Shown: positions 8,226 through 15,398 of the stretch, one piece after another
Numbering within the stretch: position 1 is the first letter of the stretch
How the letters are laid out: each line of letters opens with the position of its first letter
Origin: an uncultured Lachnospiraceae bacterium
GTDB lineage: Bacteria; Bacillota; Clostridia; Lachnospirales; Lachnospiraceae
NCBI GenBank assembly: GCA_900557385.1
Contig: USSP01000006.1
Coordinates: 1-17,423, forward strand
Reading direction: 5' to 3'
DNA length: 17,423 bases
The notes under the pieces: model-generated
Seen by the model: the letters and a program-made list of their open reading frames with translations, nothing else
Database searches by the model: none
What the model was told of the DNA's origin: nothing
Position numbers and translations under genes: made by a program

Positions 8226-9203
8226 ATGGATAATGCTATGAAACCAGGAAACGTGACGGGGAATGTGGAGACACGTTCCATTCACAAACAGATAAAAAAA
8301 GCAAAACGTGTGGAAAAAACAGGCGCAGGGGATTTCTGCGCCGTTTTTGCGTCGTCCTGCGCCTACCAGCAGGGAAAATGTCAGGCTTTTTCCGTTTATG
8401 AAATCCTGGACAGAACCCTTCAGACAGCCATGGATCAGGCAGCGGTTGCCGGCATGGAAATCAAGGAGACAGATTTGCAGCTTTTACTTCCTCCGGAGAC
8501 ACCGGAGGATACATTGCGTCGTCTGGTGCGCCGCCTGGATGAATACTGTGGTGCTGCGGGGATTCCCTTAGGGCGTGTACACGCAGAGGTATGTTCCGGG
8601 GTGAATGAAATTTTGATACAGGTTACTATTGGCGGCGTGTGCAGGAGCAGTTTTGCAGTCGCGGATAACCCTGTAGAACAGGATGTAATCGTGGCGGGTT
8701 TTTGCGGTGGCGAAGGGAGTATGCTTCTGGCATACGAAAAAGAGGAGCAGCTGCAAACCAGGTATCCTGTGCGTATGATACAGGCGGCGCAGAAGCTGAA
8801 GGAGAAACTGAACTGGATTCCGGAGGCTGCAACCGCCGTTTTGTCCAATCCGTGTCTGGGTCTGGTAGCCGGAGAAGGTGGAATTTTCAAAGCACTCTGG
8901 AATCTGGCCGAAAGGGCAGGGGTTGGACTTTCCATAAATTTAAAAGCACTTCCCGTGCGACAGGAAACCATAGAGATCTGCAACTTTCTGGATGTAAATC
9001 CTTATGAACTGCTGTCGGGAGGTACACTGGTCATGCTTTCCCAGGATGGATCCGCTGTTGTGGAGACATTACAGGAGAGAGGCGTTACTGCTGCAGTGGT
9101 GGGACACACCATGCAGGGACATGACCGTATTATTGTAAATGAAGAAGAAACAAGATATTTGGAGCCGGGCAAGCCGGACGAGCTTTATCGTGTTTTGCTG
9201 TGA
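8226..9203 (+). CDS. AIR synthase-related (PurM/HypE-like) protein
   Basis: A 325-residue protein of the PurM/HypE/ThiL/SelD ATP-binding superfamily. The C-terminal half (about 150-300) has the AIRS-C pattern: GEGGIFKALWNLAERAGVGL (217-236), then ALPVRQETIEICNFLDVNPY and LLSGGTLVML, like the IPVR and LGLDP...GTLV segments of HypE. The N-terminal GAGDFCAVF (33-41) corresponds to the nucleotide-binding segment. No hydrogenase, thiamine or selenium genes lie nearby, so the substrate is unknown. The start is ambiguous: ATG 8226 has AAGG 7 bases upstream, while ATG 8238 (MKPGNV) better matches the family N-terminus as I remember it. The gene starts 22 bases after the vanW stop, in the same operon. 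A terminator-like hairpin lies within codons 33-39. Confidence 0.82.
   Translation: MDNAMKPGNVTGNVETRSIHKQIKKAKRVEKTGAGDFCAVFASSCAYQQGKCQAFSVYEILDRTLQTAMDQAAVAGMEIKETDLQLLLPPETPEDTLRRLVRRLDEYCGAAGIPLGRVHAEVCSGVNEILIQVTIGGVCRSSFAVADNPVEQDVIVAGFCGGEGSMLLAYEKEEQLQTRYPVRMIQAAQKLKEKLNWIPEAATAVLSNPCLGLVAGEGGIFKALWNLAERAGVGLSINLKALPVRQETIEICNFLDVNPYELLSGGTLVMLSQDGSAVVETLQERGVTAAVVGHTMQGHDRIIVNEEETRYLEPGKPDELYRVLL
8322..8348 (+). other. Intragenic terminator-like hairpin
   Basis: GGCGCAG (8322-8328) and CTGCGCC (8336-8342) form a perfect 7-base-pair GC-rich stem with a 7-base loop, followed by GTTTTTG at 8343-8349 and preceded by an A-run (8314-8319). In an intergenic region this would be called a weak intrinsic terminator. 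Here it lies in codons 33-39 of an intact gene. Confidence 0.4.
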
Positions 9204-9246
9204 AACAGGCATTGCTCCGGTATAAAAGGAAAGGCTAGGTTTGGTT

Positions 9247-9726
9247 ATGAGAGAAGAATTATTGCGCATTATCGAGAAAAACAGCCGTATGGATCTGAAA
9301 GAACTGGCAGTGATCCTGGGCGTGACGGAAATTGATGTGGTAAACGAACTGGCAGCACTGGAAGCAGAGGGCATTATCTGTGGCTACCATACGCTGATCA
9401 ACTGGGAGAAAACCAGCGTGGAGAGAGTCAACGCACTGATTGAGGTCAGGGTGACACCCCAGCGCGGCCAGGGCTTTGACAGCGTAGCAGAGCGCATCTA
9501 CAAATATCCGGAGGTACATGCTGTTTACCTGATATCCGGAGGCTATGATCTGCTGGTTACTTTGGAAGGAAAGACACTGAAACAGGTTTCCACCTTTGTT
9601 TCCGAGAAGCTTTCTACACTGGATCAGGTATTAAGCACCGCTACCCACTTTATTCTGAAAAAATACAAAGATCACGGAACCATCCTGGCTGAGGAGGAGG
9701 ATCTGAGAGAGAAGGTGACTCCCTGA
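9247..9726 (+). CDS. Lrp/AsnC family transcriptional regulator
   Basis: A 159-residue cytoplasmic DNA-binding regulator. Residues 1-50 form a winged helix-turn-helix (MDLKELAVILGVTEIDVVNE), and 62-135 the ligand-sensing RAM/AsnC domain, with VHAVYLISGGYDLLVTLEG its most typical stretch. Lrp-type proteins form octamers or higher oligomers and usually respond to amino acids. The pairing with an aminotransferase (stop and start overlap in TGATG) suggests it controls or senses the product of that gene; this is inference. The start could also be the in-frame TTG at 9241, which sits 6 bases after GGAAAGG, against 12 for ATG 9247. The ATG is preferred on codon grounds. It follows the AIR-synthase-like gene by 43 bases, with no convincing promoter between. 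Confidence 0.9.
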   Translation: MREELLRIIEKNSRMDLKELAVILGVTEIDVVNELAALEAEGIICGYHTLINWEKTSVERVNALIEVRVTPQRGQGFDSVAERIYKYPEVHAVYLISGGYDLLVTLEGKTLKQVSTFVSEKLSTLDQVLSTATHFILKKYKDHGTILAEEEDLREKVTP

Positions 9727-10904
9727 TGAGAAATCCTCTTTCTGATAAAGTTATTGACATTAAACCCTCCGGTATCCGCAAATTTTTTGATATTGTCAAT
9801 GAGATGGATGATGCTATCTCTTTGGGTGTGGGAGAACCGGATTTTGATACCCCCTGGCATATTCGGGATGAGGGTATTTATTCTCTGGAAAAGGGGCGTA
9901 CTTTCTACACCTCGAATTCCGGCTTAAAGGATCTGAAGAAGGAGATCGCCGTTTATCTGCAGCGCAGTCAGGGCGTTTCGTACGACTATAACCATGAGAT
10001 CTTCGTCACGGTAGGAGGCTCGGAGGCCATTGATGTAGCACTGCGTGCCATGCTGAATCCGGGAGATGAAGTACTGATTCCCCAACCAAGCTATGTATCT
10101 TATGAGCCCTGTACCGTATTGGCAGATGGTGTACCTGTTTTTATCAATCTGAAGGAAGAAAATCAATTCAGACTGACGGCACAGGAACTGCGGGATGCCA
10201 TTACCGATAAAACCAAGATTTTAATTCTGCCTTTCCCCAATAATCCTACCGGGGCTATTATGGAGAAGGAGGATTTGGAGGCAATTGCCGAGATCATAGA
10301 GGAAAAGGATCTGTTTGTGATTTCCGATGAGATTTACGGAGAACTGACCTATAAAGGCAAGCATTCTTCCATTGTATCCTTGCCCGGCATGAAGGAGCGA
10401 ACCATTCTGATCAATGGATTTTCAAAAGCCTATGCCATGACCGGTTGGCGGCTGGGCTATGCCTGTGGTCCCCGGATCATTCTGGATCAGATGCTGAAAA
10501 TCCATCAGTTTGCCATTATGTGTGCCCCTACCACCAGTCAGTATGCAGCAGTGGAAGCACTGAAAAACGGAGAGGAAGATGTACAGGAAATGCGGGAGGC
10601 CTATAACCAGCGCCGCCGTTATCTGATGCATGCTTTTAAAGAGATGGGGTTAGAGTGCTTTGAGCCCTACGGAGCTTTCTATGTATTCCCCAGTATCAAG
10701 GAGTTTGGCATGACCAGTGATGAATTTGCCACCAGACTGCTGCAGGAGGAAAAGGTGGCCGTCGTACCGGGAACCGCATTCGGTGATTGCGGAGAAGGAT
10801 ATCTGCGTATCTCCTATGCCTATTCCCTGGAAAATCTGAAGGTTGCCCTTGGCAGACTGTCTCACTTCATACAGCATCTGCGGGCGGAAAAAGGAAACCA
10901 GTAA
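9726..10904 (+). CDS. PLP-dependent aminotransferase, class I/II
   Basis: A 392-residue fold-type I aminotransferase that moves an amino group between an amino acid and a keto acid. The PLP lysine is K234 in NGFSKAYAMTGWR. Other cofactor residues are N173 in PNNPTG, D201 and Y204 in SDEIYGEL, and R242; R361 in GYLRISYA is the expected carboxylate-binding arginine. The sequence resembles the aspartate/aromatic or PatA-like subgroup, but substrate specificity cannot be read from it. It starts in TGATG overlap with the Lrp-type regulator, so translation is coupled, and trmL begins one base after its stop. Length is normal for the family and there is no sign of damage. Confidence 0.93.
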   Translation: MRNPLSDKVIDIKPSGIRKFFDIVNEMDDAISLGVGEPDFDTPWHIRDEGIYSLEKGRTFYTSNSGLKDLKKEIAVYLQRSQGVSYDYNHEIFVTVGGSEAIDVALRAMLNPGDEVLIPQPSYVSYEPCTVLADGVPVFINLKEENQFRLTAQELRDAITDKTKILILPFPNNPTGAIMEKEDLEAIAEIIEEKDLFVISDEIYGELTYKGKHSSIVSLPGMKERTILINGFSKAYAMTGWRLGYACGPRIILDQMLKIHQFAIMCAPTTSQYAAVEALKNGEEDVQEMREAYNQRRRYLMHAFKEMGLECFEPYGAFYVFPSIKEFGMTSDEFATRLLQEEKVAVVPGTAFGDCGEGYLRISYAYSLENLKVALGRLSHFIQHLRAEKGNQ

Positions 10905-10905
10905 C

Positions 10906-11400
10906 ATGAATATTGTATTACATCAGCCGGAAATCCCGGCAAATACCGGAAATATAGGCAGAACCTGTGTAGCAACAGGTTCTGCACTTCATCTTATCGA
11001 GCCCCTGGGCTTTCATCTGGATGAAAAGAGCATTAAACGTGCGGGGATGGACTATTGGGACAAGTTGAACCTTACCCGCTATGTGGATTTTAATGAATTC
11101 CGGGAGCAGCATCCCGGCGCCAAAATCTGGATGGCGACCACAAAGGCGCACCAGGTTTATACGGATGTAGAATTCGGTCCGGATGATTTCATTATGTTTG
11201 GAAAGGAAAGCGCAGGAATCCCGGAAGAAATTCTGGTGGATTATGAGGACAGCTGTATCCGCATTCCCATGCTGGATGACATACGCTCGCTCAACCTGTC
11301 CAATTCGGTGGCAATCGTTCTTTATGAGGCATTGCGGCAGAATCAATTTTCTAATATGCAATTAGAGGGAGAGCTTCACCGCCTTCACTGGAATCAATAA
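10906..11400 (+). CDS. trmL: tRNA (cytidine(34)-2'-O)-methyltransferase TrmL
   Basis: A 164-residue SPOUT-fold methyltransferase that places a 2'-O-methyl group on the wobble base of certain leucine tRNAs. Family motifs are all present: NTGNIGRTC at 13-21, FGKESAGIP at 98-106, and IPMLDDIRSLNLSNSVAIVL at 120-139, which forms the trefoil knot that binds S-adenosylmethionine. Length matches E. coli TrmL (YibK) closely. ATG 10906 was chosen because it gives the conserved MNIVLHQPEIP N-terminus; the frame is open upstream but lies inside the aminotransferase gene. AAGGA within the last aminotransferase codons serves as ribosome binding site, and only one base separates the genes. Confidence 0.95.
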   Translation: MNIVLHQPEIPANTGNIGRTCVATGSALHLIEPLGFHLDEKSIKRAGMDYWDKLNLTRYVDFNEFREQHPGAKIWMATTKAHQVYTDVEFGPDDFIMFGKESAGIPEEILVDYEDSCIRIPMLDDIRSLNLSNSVAIVLYEALRQNQFSNMQLEGELHRLHWNQ

Positions 11401-11436
11401 CATCGGAATAAGGAAAAGTAAGAAGTCAGGAGTATT

Positions 11437-12663
11437 ATGAAGAAATTTATCAAAAAAACAAATGTGTTAGCAGCAGTACTTTGTGCCTGCCTGTTTCTTG
11501 CACCGGGATTTATTGCCCGGGCAGAAGAGATTGGCAGTGATCCGGAGGCAGAACCTCTCACCACAGCGCCGGCTCTGACAGTGACGCCGGTGGAGTTGAC
11601 ATTGACCAATGGCCAGTTTACCGTGACGCAGTCATTTTCCTGCGCCGAACAGGAAGAGGTGCAGAAGGCAGTAGATCAGATCAATGCACAGCTGTTGCAG
11701 ATTCCCTGTAGTGGAACCTCTTTTGCCTATGCAGGGGTAAACCCGGAGGATGGGAGACAAGAGGTCTATCATAGATATGACACGGATGTCATTTATCAAA
11801 TCAGTGAGGAAGCCGTTCCCTATCTGACACGCTATATCCGTGATGCACAGCTGGCAGAGGAAGCAGAAGCCGCTTTTCAAATTCTGCAGGCAACACCGGG
11901 CATAGATGCGGATACACTTACCGGAGGGCAGTATGCCATGGAATGCGCCCAGGTATCTGCCATCAACGATGCCATGACCTTTGCCCGTACACCGGAAGGG
12001 GTGAATCAGGTGACGATGCGGGTGTCAGCCCGTTATCTCACAGCGTATCCGGTGAATGGAGAGGAACAGCCGGTCATTTATGTGCTGGCGGGTGAGTCTG
12101 CTACGGATTACCATGGAAGTACACTGGATCGGGTTACCAATCTGAAACTGGCATCCCGGGCATTAAGTGAGCGGGTGGTGACAGCAGGAGAAAGCGTCTC
12201 CTGCAGTCGGATTTTTGGACCCCGTACCTTAAAGAATGGCTATCGCATGGCGCCGCAGTTTATCAACGGAAAGAAAGCGGATGGTGTCGGTGGTGGTATC
12301 TGTCAGGTTTCAACCACGATTTATCAGGCATTGATGAATGCAGGAATGACGGTAACCGAGAGACATCCCCACAGCCAGAAGGTAGACTATGCAGCCAGGG
12401 GAATGGATTCTGCCATCTCCCAGGGATATAAGGATTTGATTTTCCGCAATGATTATGTCCAGCCTGTTTACATACAATCCCAGGTGCAGGATGCCTATGT
12501 GACCTGTAAAATTTATGTGGCGGCAGCGGATGCGGGGACGATTCGGCACAAGCTGTGGGCGGTAGATACAGGAAAACTCACAGCAGATACATATCTGACC
12601 ACTTATGTGGACGGCGTGGAAACAGAAACCCGTTACGTGGACAGCTCCCGTTACTATCGATAA
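11437..12663 (+). CDS. Second exported VanW family protein
   Basis: A 408-residue protein with a signal peptide at 1-29 (MKKFIKKTNV, hydrophobic core, ARAEE). Residues 50-220 form an N-terminal domain resembling the putative peptidoglycan-binding module only weakly. The VanW domain (about 232-360) has GGGICQVSTTIYQA at 285-298 and RHPHSQKVDYAARGMD after it. It differs from the VanW protein at 6659 in lacking the G5-like region and the long low-complexity tail, so the two look like diverged paralogues rather than a recent duplication. The last 40 residues (DTGKLTADTYLTTYVDG and beyond) are beta-rich. AGGAG lies 5 bases before the ATG. The gap to trmL is 36 bases without a terminator. Function in the cell wall is inferred from export and family context. 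Confidence 0.9.
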   Translation: MKKFIKKTNVLAAVLCACLFLAPGFIARAEEIGSDPEAEPLTTAPALTVTPVELTLTNGQFTVTQSFSCAEQEEVQKAVDQINAQLLQIPCSGTSFAYAGVNPEDGRQEVYHRYDTDVIYQISEEAVPYLTRYIRDAQLAEEAEAAFQILQATPGIDADTLTGGQYAMECAQVSAINDAMTFARTPEGVNQVTMRVSARYLTAYPVNGEEQPVIYVLAGESATDYHGSTLDRVTNLKLASRALSERVVTAGESVSCSRIFGPRTLKNGYRMAPQFINGKKADGVGGGICQVSTTIYQALMNAGMTVTERHPHSQKVDYAARGMDSAISQGYKDLIFRNDYVQPVYIQSQVQDAYVTCKIYVAAADAGTIRHKLWAVDTGKLTADTYLTTYVDGVETETRYVDSSRYYR

Positions 12664-12673
12664 GCCCGGAAAA

Positions 12674-12704
12674 TTCTGCGCACGCTTTTTGCGCAGAAAT
12701 GAGG
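12674..12704 (+). promoter_or_regulatory. TGCGCA hairpin and start-site repeat, copy A
   Basis: TTCTGCGCA (12674-12682) pairs perfectly over 9 bases with TGCGCAGAA (12690-12698) around a 7-base loop. The downstream arm is the beginning of the 15-base repeat TGCGCAGAAATGAGG (12690-12704), whose GAGG is the ribosome binding site of the gene at 12711, six bases away. No U-run follows, so it is not a normal terminator. The same 15 bases recur at 16203-16217 (minus) and 16495-16509 (plus). Confidence 0.75.
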
Positions 12705-12710
12705 TTCAAT

Positions 12711-13043
12711 ATGAAAGCAGAACAATTTGTAGAAAGTTATAAACCTCATGTTTCAGAGTACTGTGCTGCGGTGATTGACGCACAGGGGGAGGTTTATGCC
12801 TGTGAAGTAAGCCATCTGAAAACCATGATGGAACTATACGGGGATCCGGATATCCTGTCCAAAATCCCGGAAGGGAAATCCCCGCTGTTCTGGCTGATTA
12901 TTCAGCTGGGGTGCATTTTGGTAGATTATGAGAACCAGGTATATAGCGGCGAAATCAATTCTGGACAGGAACATGCCCTGCAGCTTTTGGAACGCAGCGG
13001 ATTGATCTTAAACAATCGGAAAGACATTCATGGAAATTGCTGA
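12711..13043 (+). CDS. Uncharacterised 110-residue protein
   Basis: I do not recognise this protein. It is small, acidic and apparently cytoplasmic, with no signal peptide. Visible segments are KAEQFVESYKPHVSEYCAAV, an MMELYGDPDILSKIPEGKSP stretch and a hydrophobic PLFWLIIQLGCILVDYENQV (83-102) that is too polar at its end to be a confident membrane helix. ATG 12711 is chosen because GAGG lies exactly 6 bases before it; an in-frame ATG at 12699 overlaps that binding site and would add four residues. It lies between vanW and the class IV aminotransferase gene, whose start follows 15 bases after its stop, so it is probably part of that operon. Its leader carries repeat copy A. Confidence 0.75.
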   Translation: MKAEQFVESYKPHVSEYCAAVIDAQGEVYACEVSHLKTMMELYGDPDILSKIPEGKSPLFWLIIQLGCILVDYENQVYSGEINSGQEHALQLLERSGLILNNRKDIHGNC

Positions 13044-13058
13044 GGAGAGGTGATAGGA

Positions 13059-13904
13059 ATGATGAAAACACTAGGTTATTATAATGGAAATTATGGATTA
13101 CTGGAAGAAATGATGGTTCCGATGAATGACCGTGTCTGCTATTTTGGTGATGGCGTATATGAGGCCACATTGGCACACAACCATAAGATTGTCTTCCTGG
13201 ATGAGCATGTGGATCGCTTTTTCCGCAGCGCGGGAATGCTCCGCATCCAACTGCCTTTCACAAAGGAAGATTTAAAAGAAAAACTGTATGAGATGTTGGA
13301 AAAAGTAGAAGGAGACCATTTGCTGGTATATTGGCAGCAGACAAGAGGAACAGCCATGCGCTCCCATGCCTTTCCTAAGGAAGATGTACCATCCAACCTG
13401 TGGATGATGCTGAAACCTGCGATAAATCGGGATTACTCGAAACGAATAGCCCTGACAGAGACGGAGGATACCCGGTTTCTTCATTGCAATATTAAGACCC
13501 TGAATCTGATTCCCAGCGTGATGGCTGCACAGAAGGCAGAGGAAGAGGGCTGCTACGAATGCGTATTCCATCGGGGCGATGTGGTTACCGAATGCGCTCA
13601 CAGCAATATTTCCATATTGAAAGACGGCGTCTTCCGTACCCATCCGGACGACCAGTATATTTTGCCGGGAATTGCCAAGGCACATTTAATCAAAGCCTGC
13701 AGGGCATTACAGATTCCGGTGGATGAGACGGCATTTACCTTAGGGGAATTGGAACAGGCGGATGAGGTGCTTGTATCCAGTTCTACCAATATCTGCTCTG
13801 TTGCAAATCTGTGGAAGGGACGCCCTATCGGAGGAAAAGACACTGCTTTGGCAGAAAAAATTCAAAAATACGTGATTGACGAGTTTAACGAATACTGCAA
13901 ATAG
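13059..13904 (+). CDS. Class IV aminotransferase, D-amino-acid transaminase-like
   Basis: A 281-residue fold-type IV PLP enzyme. Landmarks are YFGDGVYEAT at 28-37, RSHAFP at 101-106 (the Arg-x-His of D-amino-acid transaminases), catalytic K146 in LHCNIKTLNLIPSV, and E178 in VVTECAHSNIS. These fit D-alanine:2-oxoglutarate aminotransferase better than branched-chain aminotransferase, so it probably makes D-glutamate/D-alanine for peptidoglycan or recycles D-amino acids. Aminodeoxychorismate lyase is a less likely alternative. The start could be GTG 13050, ATG 13059 or ATG 13062; 13059 is preferred because GAGGAGAGG ends 8 bases before it. It is followed by the RpiR-type regulator after 18 bases. 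Confidence 0.88.
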   Translation: MMKTLGYYNGNYGLLEEMMVPMNDRVCYFGDGVYEATLAHNHKIVFLDEHVDRFFRSAGMLRIQLPFTKEDLKEKLYEMLEKVEGDHLLVYWQQTRGTAMRSHAFPKEDVPSNLWMMLKPAINRDYSKRIALTETEDTRFLHCNIKTLNLIPSVMAAQKAEEEGCYECVFHRGDVVTECAHSNISILKDGVFRTHPDDQYILPGIAKAHLIKACRALQIPVDETAFTLGELEQADEVLVSSSTNICSVANLWKGRPIGGKDTALAEKIQKYVIDEFNEYCK

Positions 13905-13922
13905 GCTGCGGGAGGAAATGGC

Positions 13923-14753
13923 ATGATGAGGGGATTTGGAGCCAGCAAGCAAAATATATTGGAAAAATATGATACGTTGACTTCAGTGGAAAGAACCGTT
14001 GCAGATTATTTTTTGAAGAATGAGAGAGAAATGGATTTCTCATCGAAAAACATTTCCAATGTGTTACATGTGTCGGAGGCAACATTATCCCGCTTTGCCA
14101 AGAAATGCGGATATAAGGGATATCGTGAATTTATTTTTGATTATGAAAAAGAACTGAAAAAGGAGCTGCAGGAGCAGGGGGTCAGTGCTCTTACCCGGAA
14201 GGTGCGAAAGATCTACGAGATACTGATGGAAGAAAGCTTTCAGCTTCTGGATGAACGCAAGGTGGAAAAAGCAGCACTTCTGATGAGCACACATTCCCGG
14301 GTTCTGGTCTGTGGAATGGGAAGCTCCGGCTACGCAGCAAGGGAATTTCAATTGCGTTTCATGCGTTTGGGAATGGATATTCAGGCTATGACCGATTCCC
14401 AGATGATCCAGATGAGCGGTGCGCTCATGAGCGAACAGACACTGCTGATTGCCATTACCCTGAGTGGTAAGACGACAGAAATCCTTGAGGTGGTACAGGC
14501 TGCCAGAGAAAAGGAAGCCAAGATAATTCTCATCACTGCCAGCAAGGATACAGCATTGCTGAGCAAATGTGATCTGGTATTTCCCGTGGCATCCGCCAAA
14601 AATCTGGATGCAGGGATTCTGATCTCTCCGCAGTTTCCCATTCTGGTACTGGTGGATGTGCTTTACACCTATTATTTTGAACATGATCCCCAGACGAAAC
14701 TTCAAAATTATTATGAAACCGTTTCTGCAATAAAAAGGCAGCTGTTAACCTGA
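13923..14753 (+). CDS. MurR/RpiR family transcriptional regulator
   Basis: A 276-residue regulator. The N-terminal domain (1-78) has the RpiR-type helix-turn-helix, with SEATLSRFAKKCGYKGYREF at 51-70 as recognition region. The C-terminal SIS domain (about 115-245) has VLVCGMGSSGYAAREFQLRF, which binds phosphosugars in this family (for example MurNAc-6-P or amino-sugar phosphates). Its ligand is unknown. It follows the D-amino-acid-transaminase-like gene and precedes bioY, with nagB 1.8 kb away; an amino-sugar or cell-wall recycling signal would fit this setting but is inference. GGGAGG precedes the ATG by about 8 bases. Its stop codon is inside the stem of a long hairpin that ends the operon. 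Confidence 0.92.
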   Translation: MMRGFGASKQNILEKYDTLTSVERTVADYFLKNEREMDFSSKNISNVLHVSEATLSRFAKKCGYKGYREFIFDYEKELKKELQEQGVSALTRKVRKIYEILMEESFQLLDERKVEKAALLMSTHSRVLVCGMGSSGYAAREFQLRFMRLGMDIQAMTDSQMIQMSGALMSEQTLLIAITLSGKTTEILEVVQAAREKEAKIILITASKDTALLSKCDLVFPVASAKNLDAGILISPQFPILVLVDVLYTYYFEHDPQTKLQNYYETVSAIKRQLLT

Positions 14754-14780
14754 AAACTAAAATCAGGTTGACAACTGCCT
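14736..14780. terminator. Bidirectional intrinsic terminator
   Basis: The arms 14736-14753 and 14763-14780 pair over 18 positions with one C-A mismatch and one G-U pair around a 9-base loop. On the minus strand the stem is followed by TTTTTATTG, a classical intrinsic terminator. On the plus strand the downstream tract is CTTCTGTGTT, weaker. The left arm contains the stop codon of the RpiR-type gene, and the right arm contains the -35 box of the bioY promoter. Confidence 0.75.
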
Positions 14781-14795
14781 CTTCTGTGTTATACT
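14768..14795 (+). promoter_or_regulatory. bioY promoter
   Basis: Perfect TTGACA at 14768-14773 and TATACT at 14790-14795 are separated by 16 bases. Transcription should begin near 14802. This is the best consensus -35 in the window. It overlaps the terminator of the upstream operon. Confidence 0.8.
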
Positions 14796-14805
14796 AAATG
14801 ACGAA

Positions 14806-14838
14806 ATGTTATCAAAACAAATGTAGAAAGGTTAACAA
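14806..14838 (+). promoter_or_regulatory. Candidate BirA (biotin repressor) operator
   Basis: ATGTTATCA (14806-14814) and GGTTAACAA (14830-14838) form an imperfect inverted repeat separated by 15 bases, closely like the known BirA operator pattern TTGTnAACC-N14-16-GGTTnACAA. It starts a few bases after the predicted transcript start and spans the ribosome binding site AGAAAGG (14825-14831) of bioY. Binding of biotin-loaded BirA would repress uptake when biotin is plentiful. No birA gene is in the window. Confidence 0.65.
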
Positions 14839-14843
14839 TTAAA

Positions 14844-15398
14844 ATGAAAGAAACAAACAAAAAACTGACAACATACCAGATGGTAACCTGTGCCCTGATG
14901 GCAGCCATTATGTGTATTTTAGGACCCATCTCCATTCAGATCGGGCCGGTTCCCATTTCTTTCACCATGGTGGCAGTATTTCTTGCCGTTTTTGTATTAG
15001 GACCCAAATTTGGCTGTATCAGTTATGTGATTTACTATCTGTTAGGTCTGGTGGGACTTCCGGTTTTCTCCGGTGGAGCAGGCGGCATCGGCAAGATTGC
15101 GGGACCTACTGGCGGCTATCTCATCGGTATGTTTTTTATGGCACTGATTGTAGGTTTGTTCCTTAAGAAATTCCCTACCTGTTGGTACATGCTCCTTTTG
15201 GGAATGATTCTGGGAGATGCTGCCAATTATGTCTTTGGAACTGCCTGGTTTGTCATTTCCACAAATAGTACCATCCAATATGCATTAGAGGTTTGCGTTT
15301 TTCCGTTTATTCTGGTAGACTTAGTAAAGATGATCATTTCTTTGATCGTGGGTATGGCAGTACGCAGACAGCTGATCAAAGCCGGCCTGGCATCATAA
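14844..15398 (+). CDS. bioY: Biotin transporter BioY
   Basis: A 184-residue membrane protein, the substrate-binding S component of a biotin ECF transporter. About six membrane helices can be placed (12-30, 39-55, 58-73, 90-107, 113-137, 152-172). The BioY signature GLPVFSGGAGGIGKIAGPTG lies at 71-90, followed by GYLIG. No bioM/bioN or ECF ATPase genes are adjacent, so it probably uses a shared energising module encoded elsewhere, as is usual in Firmicutes. The promoter and candidate BirA operator directly upstream support the assignment. The 3' end overlaps the convergent beta-lactamase-like gene by 6 bases, with no terminator between. Confidence 0.95.
   Translation: MKETNKKLTTYQMVTCALMAAIMCILGPISIQIGPVPISFTMVAVFLAVFVLGPKFGCISYVIYYLLGLVGLPVFSGGAGGIGKIAGPTGGYLIGMFFMALIVGLFLKKFPTCWYMLLLGMILGDAANYVFGTAWFVISTNSTIQYALEVCVFPFILVDLVKMIISLIVGMAVRRQLIKAGLAS

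Noticed and set aside
9221..9226. TATAAA upstream of the Lrp-type gene as a -10 box.
   Set aside because: No matching -35 at 16-18 bases, and transcription would begin inside the ribosome binding site.
9263..9268. A further TGCGCA site near the start of the Lrp-type coding region.
   Set aside because: A 6-base palindrome is expected several times in 17 kb by chance. It lacks the GAAATGAGG part and is inside a gene.
6659..12663. Vancomycin-resistance cluster suggested by two VanW proteins.
   Set aside because: No vanA/B ligase, vanH, vanX, vanY or vanRS genes are present. VanW domains are common in housekeeping exported proteins of Clostridia.
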